A DNA stretch of 64,000 bases from the NCBI RefSeq assembly GCF_029223285.1, contig NZ_JARHUJ010000003.1, positions 682,001-746,000 of the forward strand. Direction: 5' to 3'. Shown here piece by piece: positions 1-8,685 of the stretch (position 1 is its first letter; every line of letters starts with the position of its first letter). Source of the stretch: Paraflavitalea sp. CAU 1676. Its GTDB lineage: Bacteria > Bacteroidota > Bacteroidia > Chitinophagales > Chitinophagaceae. Made by a program: the position numbers and the translations under genes. Below the pieces are notes generated by a model. That model searched no databases, was not told the origin of the DNA, and worked only from the letters and a program-made list of their open reading frames with translations.

Positions 1-1223
1 GATTCGGCTTTCCAGAACCGGTAAGGCGTGTTCACCACATTCGACCAGCGCTCACCAATGGAAGCAAAACTGGTTTGTGGTCCGGGCATCACCTCTTTGT
101 TGACAGGATACACCACCTTCTCGCCGGTGCGGGTTTGGCCCGGACGATCAAAACCCGGCCCATAGCGCGCAGCATTCTCGGCACTGGCGCCATTATCACT
201 CAGGAAAAAGATCAGTGTGTTGTTCAATTGACCGGTGGCCTTTAATGTGGCGATGATGCGGCCAATGCCCTGGTCCATCCGGTCGATCATAGCAGCATGC
301 ACCGCCATGGCTTCCGCATCCCAGGCTTTATCGGGATTGTTTTCCCAACTCAGCTCGCTTTTGATCCTGGGTGATAAGGGTGTGGTCTTTGGATCGATCA
401 GTCCCAACTTCACCATGCGGTTGTACCGGGCCTGCCGAATGCTATCCCAACCCACCTTATACGTTTCCTTGTATTGGGTGATGTCGGCGGGCAATGCCTG
501 CAAGGGCCAGTGTGGGGCATTGTGCGCGAGATACAGGAAGAAAGGCTTGTTGCCTTTTCCAAACTCCTTGATATAGCTTATGGCGCTGTCGTTGAGCGCG
601 TCTGTGTGGTAATAGTTGGCGGGCAGCTGCTCTACCGGTTTTGTGCCATTCACCAGGCTAAACGGATCGAAGAAATCGATCACCCCCCAAATAGTGCCAT
701 AGTACTTTTCAAAACCACGGTTTGCCGGGTATTGCTCCAGGGGCGAAAAGGCGGGATACGATGCCTGGTGGTTGAGCCACTTCAGCTGTTCCTGCGGGTT
801 CGACTGTTCGAAGGTATTCGACACATGCCATTTGCCGCTCATGGCGGTACGGTAACCAGCAGAGCGCAACACCTCGGCGAGGGTAACGGCATTTTCCGTG
901 AGGCGGCCATAATAACCGGGCCGGTTGCGATCGGTGGTCATTTCACCTATGCCTGCGCGGTGCTGGTATTGACCAGTGAGCAACGACGCCCTGGTGGGAC
1001 AGCATCGGGAAGTGTTGTAAAAATTAGTGAACCGCACGCCATTGGCTGCGAGGTAATCTAGGTTGGGCGTTTTGATCTCGCTGCCGTAACAACCCAGGTC
1101 GGAGTAGCCAAGGTCGTCGGCGAGAATGATGATAATGTTGGGGCGGCTGTCTTTTTTCGTTTGCTGTGCCTGGCCAGCCATCGTAGCCAGCAGCGCAGCC
1201 AAAAGGATCGGGTGTTTCTTCAT
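1..1223 (-). CDS. Sulfatase (arylsulfatase-like), exported, 3' end outside window
   Basis: Type I sulfatase that hydrolyses sulfate esters, probably in the periplasm. The open frame runs from ATG at 1223 (minus strand) off the left edge, so about 407 residues are visible and the C-terminus is missing. Residues 1-20 form a signal peptide ending in GQAQ. The alkaline-phosphatase-fold start has metal-binding D36-D37 in LADDLGYSD. The sulfatase signature C74-C-P-T-R78 followed by ASLLTG carries the cysteine that is converted to formylglycine. A later FLSDNGA segment (about residue 340) supplies further metal ligands. In Bacteroidota such sulfatases usually serve degradation of sulfated glycans, but no polysaccharide-utilisation genes are in view, so the substrate cannot be named. 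The family call is secure. Confidence 0.93.
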   Translation of the reverse strand, partial: MKKHPILLAALLATMAGQAQQTKKDSRPNIIIILADDLGYSDLGCYGSEIKTPNLDYLAANGVRFTNFYNTSRCCPTRASLLTGQYQHRAGIGEMTTDRNRPGYYGRLTENAVTLAEVLRSAGYRTAMSGKWHVSNTFEQSNPQEQLKWLNHQASYPAFSPLEQYPANRGFEKYYGTIWGVIDFFDPFSLVNGTKPVEQLPANYYHTDALNDSAISYIKEFGKGNKPFFLYLAHNAPHWPLQALPADITQYKETYKVGWDSIRQARYNRMVKLGLIDPKTTPLSPRIKSELSWENNPDKAWDAEAMAVHAAMIDRMDQGIGRIIATLKATGQLNNTLIFFLSDNGASAENAARYGPGFDRPGQTRTGEKVVYPVNKEVMPGPQTSFASIGERWSNVVNTPYRFWKAE

Positions 1224-1279
1224 AAATTATTTCCTTTCCGTATCGTGCGGCCAGTATAAAGCACTGCCGCACAATTACG

Positions 1280-1287
1280 TATCTTTG
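1280..1287 (+). promoter_or_regulatory. Candidate -7 element TATCTTTG of the rhodanese operon
   Basis: TATCTTTG fits the Bacteroidota -7 consensus TAnnTTTG and lies 49 nt before the rhodanese ATG. No convincing TTG -33 element is present at 19-21 nt upstream, so this rests on half a promoter. Confidence 0.4.
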
Positions 1288-1336
1288 GGAACAACGAGGA
1301 AACAAAATACTTAATCCATCTCAAACAAGTGCATTC

Positions 1337-1723
1337 ATGAAGCATTTAATCAAAGCCTTCCTTCTTTTGTTCGTGTCGGGTGCAGCATCCGCCCAGAACA
1401 AAAGCAATGTATCTCCTGCTGAGTTCGAAAAAGGACTACAGGTTAAAGGCGTACAACTCGTCGATGTGCGACGCCCCGAGGAATACAAAGAAGGCCATCT
1501 GAAAGGCGCCGTATTGGCGAACTGGCAGGATGATAAACAGTTCCAGGCCCAGGCTGCCAAACTCGATAAAACAAAGCCAGTGTATGTTTACTGCCTGGCA
1601 GGTGTGCGCGGCGACAAAGCTGCCAGCTGGCTGGTGAAGAATGGTTTTACCAATGTCGTAAACCTCGACGGAGGCATTACGGCCTGGAAAGAGGCAGGAA
1701 AACCAATCGAAGCGGGGCACTGA
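1337..1723 (+). CDS. Exported single-domain rhodanese-like protein
   Basis: A 128-residue protein with a cleavable signal peptide (residues 1-20, ending ASAQ) followed by one rhodanese domain. The active-site loop is C86-L-A-G-V-R91, the usual C-x4-R phosphate/sulfur cradle, and upstream DVRRPEEY plus GHLKGA are the typical rhodanese strand motifs. It therefore has the catalytic cysteine needed to carry a persulfide or bind a similar anion. It is the first gene of a tight cluster: the LysE-type exporter starts 7 nt after its stop and the FAD oxidoreductase follows 11 nt after that. Single-domain periplasmic rhodaneses are common in Bacteroidota; the physiological sulfur donor is unknown. Confidence 0.88.
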   Translation: MKHLIKAFLLLFVSGAASAQNKSNVSPAEFEKGLQVKGVQLVDVRRPEEYKEGHLKGAVLANWQDDKQFQAQAAKLDKTKPVYVYCLAGVRGDKAASWLVKNGFTNVVNLDGGITAWKEAGKPIEAGH

Positions 1724-1730
1724 TAGACAT

Positions 1731-2363
1731 ATGACTGCTTTCATCAACTTCCTGTTGTCATTCACCCTGAGTTTCACAGGATCATTAACCCCGGGTACCG
1801 TTAATCTCAGTTCCGTTCAATTAGGGCTCAACAACAAGGCTTATCTGGCGTGGCGTTTTGCATTTGCTGCGGCGCTGATGGAATACATGTATGCCTGGCT
1901 GGCCGTTACGTTTGAGAAGATCATTACTTCCTCACCGGTCATCGTACAGAACTTCCACCTGCTGGCGGCAGTGGTGATGCTGACGCTGGGCATCCTCACG
2001 ATCCGGTCGGCCAGCAAACCCACGAACCTGTCGCTGCGGTTTGAGAACAGTGGATTTCGGAGGGGGCTTGTACTGGGTTTATTGAATCCATTGGCCATGC
2101 CCTATTGGATCGGGATGGTGGCCTACCTGAAGAGTCAGCGTTGGGTTGACCTGTCGACTCCGCTGCAATTGCATAGTTTTCTATTGGGCGTATCGTCGGG
2201 GGTGTTCACCCTGCTGGTGCTGGTGGCCTATCTGGCAGGTAGGGTAATGAAATTGTTCCGGGAACACCAGGGCATCCGTAAATTTCCCGGTTACCTGATG
2301 TTAGTGCTGGGTATTTATGCCCTGATCCGTTATATTGTAATGCTTTTACAATCCGCTCCCTGA
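1731..2363 (+). CDS. LysE/RhtB-family exporter
   Basis: A 210-residue integral membrane protein with about six hydrophobic segments and the LysE-family N-terminus, including the SLTPGTVNLSSVQLGL stretch with the family's early Pro-Gly turn. LysE/RhtB proteins export amino acids or related small molecules across the inner membrane. The start lies 7 nt after the rhodanese stop, so the two are almost certainly cotranscribed. The substrate cannot be read from sequence; linkage to a rhodanese might hint at sulfur compounds, which is inference only. Confidence 0.8.
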   Translation: MTAFINFLLSFTLSFTGSLTPGTVNLSSVQLGLNNKAYLAWRFAFAAALMEYMYAWLAVTFEKIITSSPVIVQNFHLLAAVVMLTLGILTIRSASKPTNLSLRFENSGFRRGLVLGLLNPLAMPYWIGMVAYLKSQRWVDLSTPLQLHSFLLGVSSGVFTLLVLVAYLAGRVMKLFREHQGIRKFPGYLMLVLGIYALIRYIVMLLQSAP

Positions 2364-2374
2364 CAAAATGAATT

Positions 2375-3808
2375 ATGGAAAAGCGCGATTATGATGCCGT
2401 CGTAGTAGGATCTGGCCCTAATGGGCTTGCTGCTGCTATCACCCTGCAGCAGGCGGGCCTTTCGGTACTGCTGATCGAAGGCAAAGACAGTATCGGCGGC
2501 GGCACACGCACAGCGGAACTTACCCTCCCAGGCTTTCTCCATGACGTTTGCGCAGCTGTTGTACCCATGGCAGCTACCTCGCCCTTTCTGTCTACACTTC
2601 CCCTCGAAAAATATGGACTGAAGTACCTATACCCAACAATTGAGGCGGCCCATCCCTTCGATAATGGCAGTGCAGCGGTATTAAAACGATCGATTGACGA
2701 AACAGCCGGCCTCTTGGGCGATGATGCAGATGCCTATAGAAGGTTGATTCAACCGGTGGTGCGCGACTGGACCACACTGGCCCCTGAACTATTGGGCCCG
2801 CTTCGTTTTCCACGGCATCCACTGGCCATGGCGAAGTTTGGCCTGAAGGCTTTGCCATCGGCAGCCGCCATCGCCCGGCGTTTCAAAACTGAAAAAGCAA
2901 AAGGCCTATGGGCAGGTATGACGGCCCACTCCATTCAACCACTCTCGAACCTGACGACCTCCGCCGTCGGGTTGGCGCTGATCGCTTCGGGACATTTATA
3001 CGGCTGGCCGATACCCAAAGGCGGAACCATCAGCATCAGCAAGGCGATGGCAGCCCACTTCGAAGCGATGGGGGGTAAAATACAAACCGGTTTACCAGTA
3101 ACGAACCTGCAGCAACTACCATCGGCTCATGCAGTGTTGTTTGATGTAACCCCCAGACAATTGCTATCCATTGCCGGCGACCGGTTTTCCAGCTTGTACC
3201 ATTGGCAAATGAGCCGCTACCGGTATGGCATGGGCGTATTCAAGGTAGATTGGGCGCTCGATACTCCGATACCATTTACCGCTCCTGAATGCCGGCAGGC
3301 AGGCACGGTTCATCTTGGCAGCACCTTCAAAGAGATCGCCACCGGCGAGCGACAAACATCGCAAGGCAATCATCCGCAGCGTCCGTACGTGTTGCTGGCC
3401 CAGCAAAGTCTTTTCGATGACACGCGGGCGCCGGCAGGCAAACATACTGCGTGGGCCTATTGCCACGTACCCAACGGCTCTAGTGTAGATATGACGGCAA
3501 TCATCGAAGAACAAGTGGAACGGTATGCCCCGGGTTTCCGCCAAACCATCCTGGCGCGACACACATTTAATACGGTTCAATTGCAGCAATACAACCCTAA
3601 TTATATTGGCGGCGACATCAATGGTGGCGTACTAGACCTGGGGCAGTTGTATACGCGACCTGTATTCAGGCTTTCTCCCTACAACACTTCTGCACGAGGC
3701 ATTTATATCTGCTCCTCTTCTACCCCGCCCGGCGGCGGCGTGCACGGCATGTGCGGTCACCATGCGGCGCGTAAAGCATTGAAAGATATTTTCAAAATAT
3801 CTATATAG
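2375..3808 (+). CDS. FAD/NAD(P)-dependent oxidoreductase, phytoene-desaturase/PYROXD2-like
   Basis: A 477-residue soluble flavoprotein. The N-terminal Rossmann motif G12-S-G14-P-N-G17 followed by the acidic ribose-binding E35 (LLIEGKD) and SIGGGTRT is typical of the crtI/PYROXD2 branch of amine-oxidase-like FAD enzymes. The C-terminal FAD-contact segment is GIYICSSSTPPGGGVHGMCGHHAA, seen near residues 447-470. Many Bacteroidota homologues are annotated only as NAD(P)/FAD-dependent oxidoreductase, and no carotenoid genes sit beside it, so a carotenoid role should not be assumed. It is the last gene of the rhodanese-LysE cluster, with only 11 nt from the exporter stop. Confidence 0.85.
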   Translation: MEKRDYDAVVVGSGPNGLAAAITLQQAGLSVLLIEGKDSIGGGTRTAELTLPGFLHDVCAAVVPMAATSPFLSTLPLEKYGLKYLYPTIEAAHPFDNGSAAVLKRSIDETAGLLGDDADAYRRLIQPVVRDWTTLAPELLGPLRFPRHPLAMAKFGLKALPSAAAIARRFKTEKAKGLWAGMTAHSIQPLSNLTTSAVGLALIASGHLYGWPIPKGGTISISKAMAAHFEAMGGKIQTGLPVTNLQQLPSAHAVLFDVTPRQLLSIAGDRFSSLYHWQMSRYRYGMGVFKVDWALDTPIPFTAPECRQAGTVHLGSTFKEIATGERQTSQGNHPQRPYVLLAQQSLFDDTRAPAGKHTAWAYCHVPNGSSVDMTAIIEEQVERYAPGFRQTILARHTFNTVQLQQYNPNYIGGDINGGVLDLGQLYTRPVFRLSPYNTSARGIYICSSSTPPGGGVHGMCGHHAARKALKDIFKISI

Positions 3809-3891
3809 TTATCAATTCCAGCCTCCTATTCTATTTCCGGCCATTTAATGTCTAAATCATCGTTGTGGCCTTCCTGCCCAAAAACTTAACA

Positions 3892-3920
3892 TTGGAGTTT
3901 AAACCCGGACATTATCTTTA
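3892..3920 (+). promoter_or_regulatory. Bacteroidota-type promoter for the lysine-rich small protein
   Basis: TTG at 3892-3894, an 18-nt spacer, then TATCTTTA at 3913-3920, one mismatch from TAnnTTTG. Transcription would start near 3927, leaving a 5' UTR of about 50 nt before the ATG at 3979. Confidence 0.5.
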
Positions 3921-3978
3921 TGTTATTCTTATATTATCCCAAGGTTAACATTTCGTAAATTGTAATAAACAAAAGAGC

Positions 3979-4245
3979 ATGTCGCACAGTAAGACTACTG
4001 ACAATAAGAACGCCCATTCTAAAAAAGACACCCGTAAGGAGGTTAGTGAACAACTAACCAGCGTACTGAACAATCTCAAGGAAACATTGGGTGAAAAGAA
4101 GTTTGAGCGCCGCATAAAAAAAGCAGCCCGCCTGCTGACTGCCGGTATCAAAACCAAACCCGTCAAGAAGGAAAAGAAGGTAAAAGGAAAAACAAAGACC
4201 AACAAGTCCAAGAAACCGGTGGCCACCAAAGCAGTTGCAGAGTAA
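3979..4245 (+). CDS. Lysine-rich small basic protein (histone H1-tail-like composition)
   Basis: An 88-residue hydrophilic protein. The N-terminal half (about residues 20-52) is predicted helical, with KEVSEQLTSVLNNLKET. The last 35 residues are a Lys/Pro/Ala/Thr tail with repeated K-K-x-K units, like an H1 or Hc1 tail. Such composition suggests non-specific nucleic-acid binding, for example nucleoid or RNA association, but no named domain is recognised. The gene has its own promoter and ends 2 nt from the convergent USP-like gene. The antisense frame over the same DNA is a shadow with improbable composition. Confidence 0.75.
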   Translation: MSHSKTTDNKNAHSKKDTRKEVSEQLTSVLNNLKETLGEKKFERRIKKAARLLTAGIKTKPVKKEKKVKGKTKTNKSKKPVATKAVAE

Positions 4246-4247
4246 TC

Positions 4248-4697
4248 TTACAACGCTTCAATAACCTCCACCGGGCAGGTTGCTTTACTGGATAATTCCT
4301 CCGGATCAAATAGCAGGCCTGCTGCCCCTTCCCTTGAAACTGTTCCGCCGTCAACAAAGATCACTGCAGCATTACCCACCATCTTCAGGATGGAATCAAC
4401 CGAAGCATTCTCACTTACCTGTATCGATGTTCCGATACCGGCAGCTTTTGCACTGTCATTAATCAATCGGATCTTACTGTGCAGTAACGCTCGATCATCG
4501 GCTTCAGCCTCAGCTGTACCTGTTAATGCTTCGGCAGCATCGATATCGCTGGGAAACAGGTAATCTTCTTCCACTGGCTTGTCCGAAAGGAAAAGCACAC
4601 GCAGTTCCATGTCCTGCGCCTTTGCCTGCGCAATTGCCCGCTCCAATACTTTATAGGACAGATTGAGTCCACTGAAAATCACTGTGACAGATTGCAT
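4248..4697 (-). CDS. Universal-stress-protein-like (UspA-fold) protein
   Basis: A 149-residue cytoplasmic protein with the alpha/beta pattern of the USP family: an N-terminal strand (VTVIFSGL), a helix with repeated AIAQAKAQ, a second strand (ELRVLFLS), a central helix and a C-terminal CPVEVIEAL strand. The usual G-x2-G-x9-G-S/T ATP-binding signature is not clear; the region near residues 115-135 reads FVDGGTVSREGAAG instead, so it may be a non-ATP-binding branch. It converges on the lysine-rich protein gene with a 2-nt gap. The family call is by overall pattern and is moderately sure. Confidence 0.55.
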   Translation of the reverse strand: MQSVTVIFSGLNLSYKVLERAIAQAKAQDMELRVLFLSDKPVEEDYLFPSDIDAAEALTGTAEAEADDRALLHSKIRLINDSAKAAGIGTSIQVSENASVDSILKMVGNAAVIFVDGGTVSREGAAGLLFDPEELSSKATCPVEVIEAL

Positions 4698-4873
4698 ATT
4701 CCATTATTGCTGTGAGTAATAGAATTACACCAGCAATATTGTGGCCAGCATGGCTTCTGCAGAGGATTTCTACCTGAAAATGCATGATAAGGAACCCTCA
4801 TACATCATAAGCGTCGCCATTCCCGCACGCATCATTGTTGTATGGTATCTTCATTTCCTAAAACCTGTATCAC

Positions 4874-5131
4874 ATGAGAAAGATCCGCATTGTCACGATG
4901 TCACTTGCCATTATGCTGGCGGTAGGCGCCGCCATGGCCACCAATTCAAAAGCCCCCTGCAGCAGCCTGCCGCAGTACTTCAAAAGCGGCAATAACTTTT
5001 ACCCTGCGGGCATAGAAGGGTACGACTATGTTTGCGAGTGGGATCATTTCGGCACCTGCACGTATTATTTCGATGCCGCAACCGGTACCTACAAACCATG
5101 TAAGGCGGGCAAAATCCTTTGGTTGCGCTAG
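4874..5131 (+). CDS. Small exported Cys-containing protein, DUF6520-like
   Basis: An 85-residue secreted peptide: signal sequence of about 22 residues (MRKIRIV...AAMAT), then a short mature domain with four cysteines, two of them in YDYVCEW and FGTCTYYFD. The pattern of a small exported protein with repeated aromatic residues resembles the Bacteroidota DUF6520 family, of unknown function. It lies alone between the USP-like gene and the convergent DUF418 gene. The family name is tentative. Confidence 0.65.
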   Translation: MRKIRIVTMSLAIMLAVGAAMATNSKAPCSSLPQYFKSGNNFYPAGIEGYDYVCEWDHFGTCTYYFDAATGTYKPCKAGKILWLR

Positions 5132-5268
5132 GCAACAGTTTTCAGGCTATAGTCAGTCCAACTATTGCATGGCCGCCATTAGCCTTCCGAAAACGCTACG
5201 CGTTCCATTGAACATCAGCCTTGCTGAACCGGCATCAGCTATGGGGAACCGGTGCAACCGCATTTCCA

Positions 5269-6627
5269 CTAGGCAGAGACGCTGGCGGCAGCAAGGCTGC
5301 CCTTTTCTTGTTTACGCAAGGGTTGCCACTTCCAATAGGTAAGACTACGCCAGAGCCACTCAAATGGGCCGAAGTTAAAATACCGCAACCATAAATGGCT
5401 CCAGACAATCTGCAGCACCCAGATGCCCAGCACCACATAATACACTTCAATCCGCTGCAGCTTACCATACAACCCAAAACCTACGCCATAGAAGATCAGT
5501 CCGCACAAAATGGACTGAGTGAGATAGTTGGTAAAAGCCATTTGCCCTACCGGCTTCATCAGGTTGAACAAACGACTGAACCAGCCAGAACGGTACATCA
5601 GCATCAGCAGTCCCAGCAAACCGACAGATCGCGCTGTCCGCGAAAGGGTGTATAGGTCAAAAGTCTCGTTTTTAGCGATATTAAACGCGTTGAAGTCATA
5701 TTTAATGAAGTTTTGCACGCGCAGCCAGGATAACCCAAGCCCGATGGTCAACCCGGCAATGGTCATAATCCAATATTGTTTCATGGGTCCTTGTCCGGTG
5801 AGGATGTTCATTTTAAATAGTGCCATACCCAGGAACATGAAAGCGAGTACATCCCAGGCACCGAGGTACACGAAGCGCACCATGAAGCCCATGTAGAGAT
5901 CGCCGCGGTATTCATAGGCATCACCATAAGAACCAGTCGTTTTACGGATACTTTTTTCGGTGCGCTTCAATTTCTTCGCTTTTGAGCTGCGGTCACGGAA
6001 ATCGGTCATCGCCGACAATTGTTCCTTTTGTTGTTCGGTAAGCTTTGTCTTCGTCGTATCGATCGCTGCAATGGCTTCGCCTGTGGCGATCATGGCTTTG
6101 TCTTTGTAGAGGTCACGGGTTTCGCGGCCCATCATCAGCAACAAACAAATGGCTGCGCCGATCAGCAGGTGTTTGCCCGGTAGGCGGCGAAAGGCGAACA
6201 TCACGATGCCCAGGCAGGCATAGTCAAAAAGGATATCGCCGAACCAAAGGAATATCCACACATCGATCAATCCAAAGACCATGAGCCAAAGTTGCCGGCG
6301 CAGGAAATAATCGGCTGGCAGGGAGCCATCCAATTTTTTTTCGGCCCGGGTGGAAAAGAGGATGATACCAGCCCCAAACAGCATGGAGAAAATAGCCCGC
6401 TGGGTTCCTTCCGGAATAAGGTTAACGTAATACCACAAGCTAAAGTTAGCAGAACCAAATTCGTTCCAGAGAGAAGGATCGAAGCCCACCCCCGAGGGCA
6501 GACCGAAACCCGGAATATTCATGAGTAAAATACCGAGAATGGCAAAGCCGCGGAGGGCATCCAGCAGGCCAATACGTTCGGATTGGCCAACAGGTGCGGC
6601 TTGTAAAGCAGTAGCACTGGTGAGCAT
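5269..6627 (-). CDS. DUF418 family polytopic membrane protein
   Basis: A polytopic inner-membrane protein of about 452 residues. The N-terminus reads RIGLLDALRGFAILGILLMNIPGF, the signature opening of DUF418/YeiB proteins, and the C-terminal half has the conserved VGQMAFTNYLTQSI segment. A hydrophilic, Lys-rich insertion with a likely coiled coil (about residues 195-235) sits between membrane segments. The frame stays open to 6696, which would add 23 residues; I chose ATG 6627 because the domain begins 20 residues later and the extra residues align with nothing typical. The function is unproven; related families include acyltransferase-3-like proteins. Confidence 0.85.
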   Translation of the reverse strand: MLTSATALQAAPVGQSERIGLLDALRGFAILGILLMNIPGFGLPSGVGFDPSLWNEFGSANFSLWYYVNLIPEGTQRAIFSMLFGAGIILFSTRAEKKLDGSLPADYFLRRQLWLMVFGLIDVWIFLWFGDILFDYACLGIVMFAFRRLPGKHLLIGAAICLLLMMGRETRDLYKDKAMIATGEAIAAIDTTKTKLTEQQKEQLSAMTDFRDRSSKAKKLKRTEKSIRKTTGSYGDAYEYRGDLYMGFMVRFVYLGAWDVLAFMFLGMALFKMNILTGQGPMKQYWIMTIAGLTIGLGLSWLRVQNFIKYDFNAFNIAKNETFDLYTLSRTARSVGLLGLLMLMYRSGWFSRLFNLMKPVGQMAFTNYLTQSILCGLIFYGVGFGLYGKLQRIEVYYVVLGIWVLQIVWSHLWLRYFNFGPFEWLWRSLTYWKWQPLRKQEKGSLAAASVSA

Positions 6628-6889
6628 AGCAAGGTGTTGGTTTAATGGTATAGCTAAAAGCAGGGGTAAGATATGGATTAACGGTAGTAAATCCAACGCT
6701 GGTTAAAGCTAATCTATACCCGAAACCGTCCGGTTATACAACAAATTGCCAGTCACCAGATTAACAGAGGGCCAGCTCCCGGGAGAAGGCGAAGCCTCAC
6801 ATTTTCCCGAACCTGTTGATTGGCAATAGGGAAACGGCCCAACCCGGGATATTCTCCCAGAAACTGTACCTTGCCAGTTAAAGCAGTTT

Positions 6890-7525
6890 ATGTCTTCCTC
6901 CATCGACCCACAGCGGATACGTGAAACTTATTCGGCCATGTCCGACAGTGCATTAATTGACTTTGCCCGCCATGAAGGGTACAAGATCACAGCAGACGCA
7001 TTTCTGGTATTACGCGAAGAACTGCGCAAACGAAATATCGGCGCAGATATCGTCCATTACATGGAGCACGAGATCATTTTACAGGATAGCTTAAAAAGGA
7101 AAAAGTTTTCTGAACAACACAAGCTCAATAATCTATCCGATTCAGTAGCCTATGCCTTCAAGCAAAAGGTGGAAGGAGTGAGCAACTTCGACATATATGC
7201 CGGCCTGATAGAAATGGGCATCCCGGAACAACAGGCCGGGGAAATGGTAAATCAACTCGAAGACTGGGCGCTTGAATTACGCAAAGATGCGACCCTGGAA
7301 ATCCAGACAGGTATTGGCCTGGTCATAGTTGGTCTCATTGCCGTTCTGGTGGCTTTAAACATCCATTTTCTGGTATTAGGAGCAATCCTGTTGTTATTTT
7401 CAGGCGTGATAAGGATCATGACAGGCAACAGCAAAAGAAAGCGATTCGACGCTGTGCTGACTGTTTTCCAACAAGAGAAAGAAGATCAGCATCCGGACCC
7501 ACGTCGAATTATCCAACCCCATTAA
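6890..7525 (+). CDS. Hypothetical protein with a C-terminal membrane hairpin
   Basis: 211 residues, not recognised. Residues 1-135 are soluble and mostly helical, charged, with no signal peptide. Residues 140-185 hold two adjacent hydrophobic helices (IGLVIVGLIAVLVAL and FLVLGAILLLFSGVI), followed by a basic, cytoplasm-like tail. This arrangement implies a cytoplasmic domain anchored by a hairpin. It stands alone, 92 nt before the next gene, which is a secreted protein. Confidence 0.7.
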   Translation: MSSSIDPQRIRETYSAMSDSALIDFARHEGYKITADAFLVLREELRKRNIGADIVHYMEHEIILQDSLKRKKFSEQHKLNNLSDSVAYAFKQKVEGVSNFDIYAGLIEMGIPEQQAGEMVNQLEDWALELRKDATLEIQTGIGLVIVGLIAVLVALNIHFLVLGAILLLFSGVIRIMTGNSKRKRFDAVLTVFQQEKEDQHPDPRRIIQPH

Positions 7526-7617
7526 CCTACCCCCCCTGAACAATGACATTCACCCAACTTTAACGAATAATCGAATACTAAATCGAGTGACCATCCGTTT
7601 GTCGCACAAAGCCTTTC

Positions 7618-8598
7618 ATGCGTTTAATCCCGATATTGAAGCTCTGTATTTTCCTCACTATACACCTGCAAGCGCAACAGATCGACCGGCTGCAGTCCGA
7701 TGCCGAGGTGCTGGCTTTTGCGGAAGGGATATCCGGCTATAGTAGGCTTTTTAGTTTTACCGCGTCCAGGCCAAACGAAATCCTGCCCCGCCTTTCCAAA
7801 AGGGTACAACAATTTGTCTTTCCGGCTTATGCAAAAGCCGACTTTGACGGTAACGGCTATACCGACCTTTTATTCAATGGATTTATTCGCCCTGAACAAG
7901 TGGTGTCTATGGTGGTGATGGATATGGGCAACGGTCGGTTTGAGACCATCGACTTCGCCACCGACAGGACTTATCATTTTGGAGCCCGTGTGCTAAACGC
8001 CGGTGGAGTTCCATTCCTGGAAACGCTGAAGGTGTATACTGACTATGATAGTGCGGGTGAAGTGCAGACGATTGAACGATTCGATACGCTGGAATACAAA
8101 TTCGGTGCTTTTATTGAAAGAGCTGTACCCGAAAACTATACCCTGCAGCAATTGAATTACGCTTGCGGGTTTACCTTGGGAGGAGCTACTTTTAGTATGA
8201 CCATTTGCGGGGACTCCGCCCTGTTGATAACGCAAGGTTCCGTTATTCATAATAATACCCCTGAAGACAGTACCGGAGCTTTTGTTACCCGACTTACGCC
8301 GGAGACAAAAAACCGGATCACCGGACTGATCAGCAACATTCATTTACCGAAAATGAAAGACGCCTATCGTGCTGCAGGCACCTGCCATGGTGAAACCAGT
8401 TTTAAGGTCATCTATAACAACGGGCAACTGAAAAAGATTACTGACTGTGGCGTAACCGGACCATATGGATTGGAGGCATTAGAAAATGCTATCTGGAATC
8501 TTTACCGGAGCCAGCAATGGACCCGGATAACTGGAGCTACGCCTTTGTTTGAATGTGACGCCAGCACGACGAGCAACCGACAGTCTCCCTACCGCTAA
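7618..8598 (+). CDS. Exported hypothetical protein
   Basis: 326 residues with a signal peptide (cleavage after about residue 19, LQAQ). A segment near residues 76-90 (KADFDGNGYTDLLFNG) matches the Asp-rich loop of FG-GAP/VCBS repeats, a Ca2+-binding motif. The C-terminal 70 residues contain a strand-rich section with YNNGQLKKITDCG and a helix ending in NLYRSQQW, which resembles DUF6438-type domains, though I hold that only loosely. No neighbour suggests a role. It probably acts in the periplasm or at the cell surface. Confidence 0.7.
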   Translation: MRLIPILKLCIFLTIHLQAQQIDRLQSDAEVLAFAEGISGYSRLFSFTASRPNEILPRLSKRVQQFVFPAYAKADFDGNGYTDLLFNGFIRPEQVVSMVVMDMGNGRFETIDFATDRTYHFGARVLNAGGVPFLETLKVYTDYDSAGEVQTIERFDTLEYKFGAFIERAVPENYTLQQLNYACGFTLGGATFSMTICGDSALLITQGSVIHNNTPEDSTGAFVTRLTPETKNRITGLISNIHLPKMKDAYRAAGTCHGETSFKVIYNNGQLKKITDCGVTGPYGLEALENAIWNLYRSQQWTRITGATPLFECDASTTSNRQSPYR

Positions 8599-8650
8599 TC
8601 AGGTTGGAATATTCCTGAAAACCAACCGGTTCCGCCGCCTTTCATCTTCC

Positions 8651-8658
8651 TACTTTTG
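8651..8658 (+). promoter_or_regulatory. Candidate -7 element TACTTTTG of the radical SAM gene
   Basis: TACTTTTG matches TAnnTTTG exactly and lies 28 nt before the proposed TTG start. The region 19-21 nt upstream lacks a TTG, so the -33 half is not evident. Confidence 0.45.
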
Positions 8659-8685
8659 ACGTAATTTTGCCACAAATTCGATGAT

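Noticed and set aside
5283-5310. Hairpin GGCAGC-AAG-GCTGCC with a T run, as a plus-strand terminator of the DUF6520-like gene
   Set aside because: It lies within the DUF418 coding end, and codon constraints can create such a stem; function is possible but not supported.
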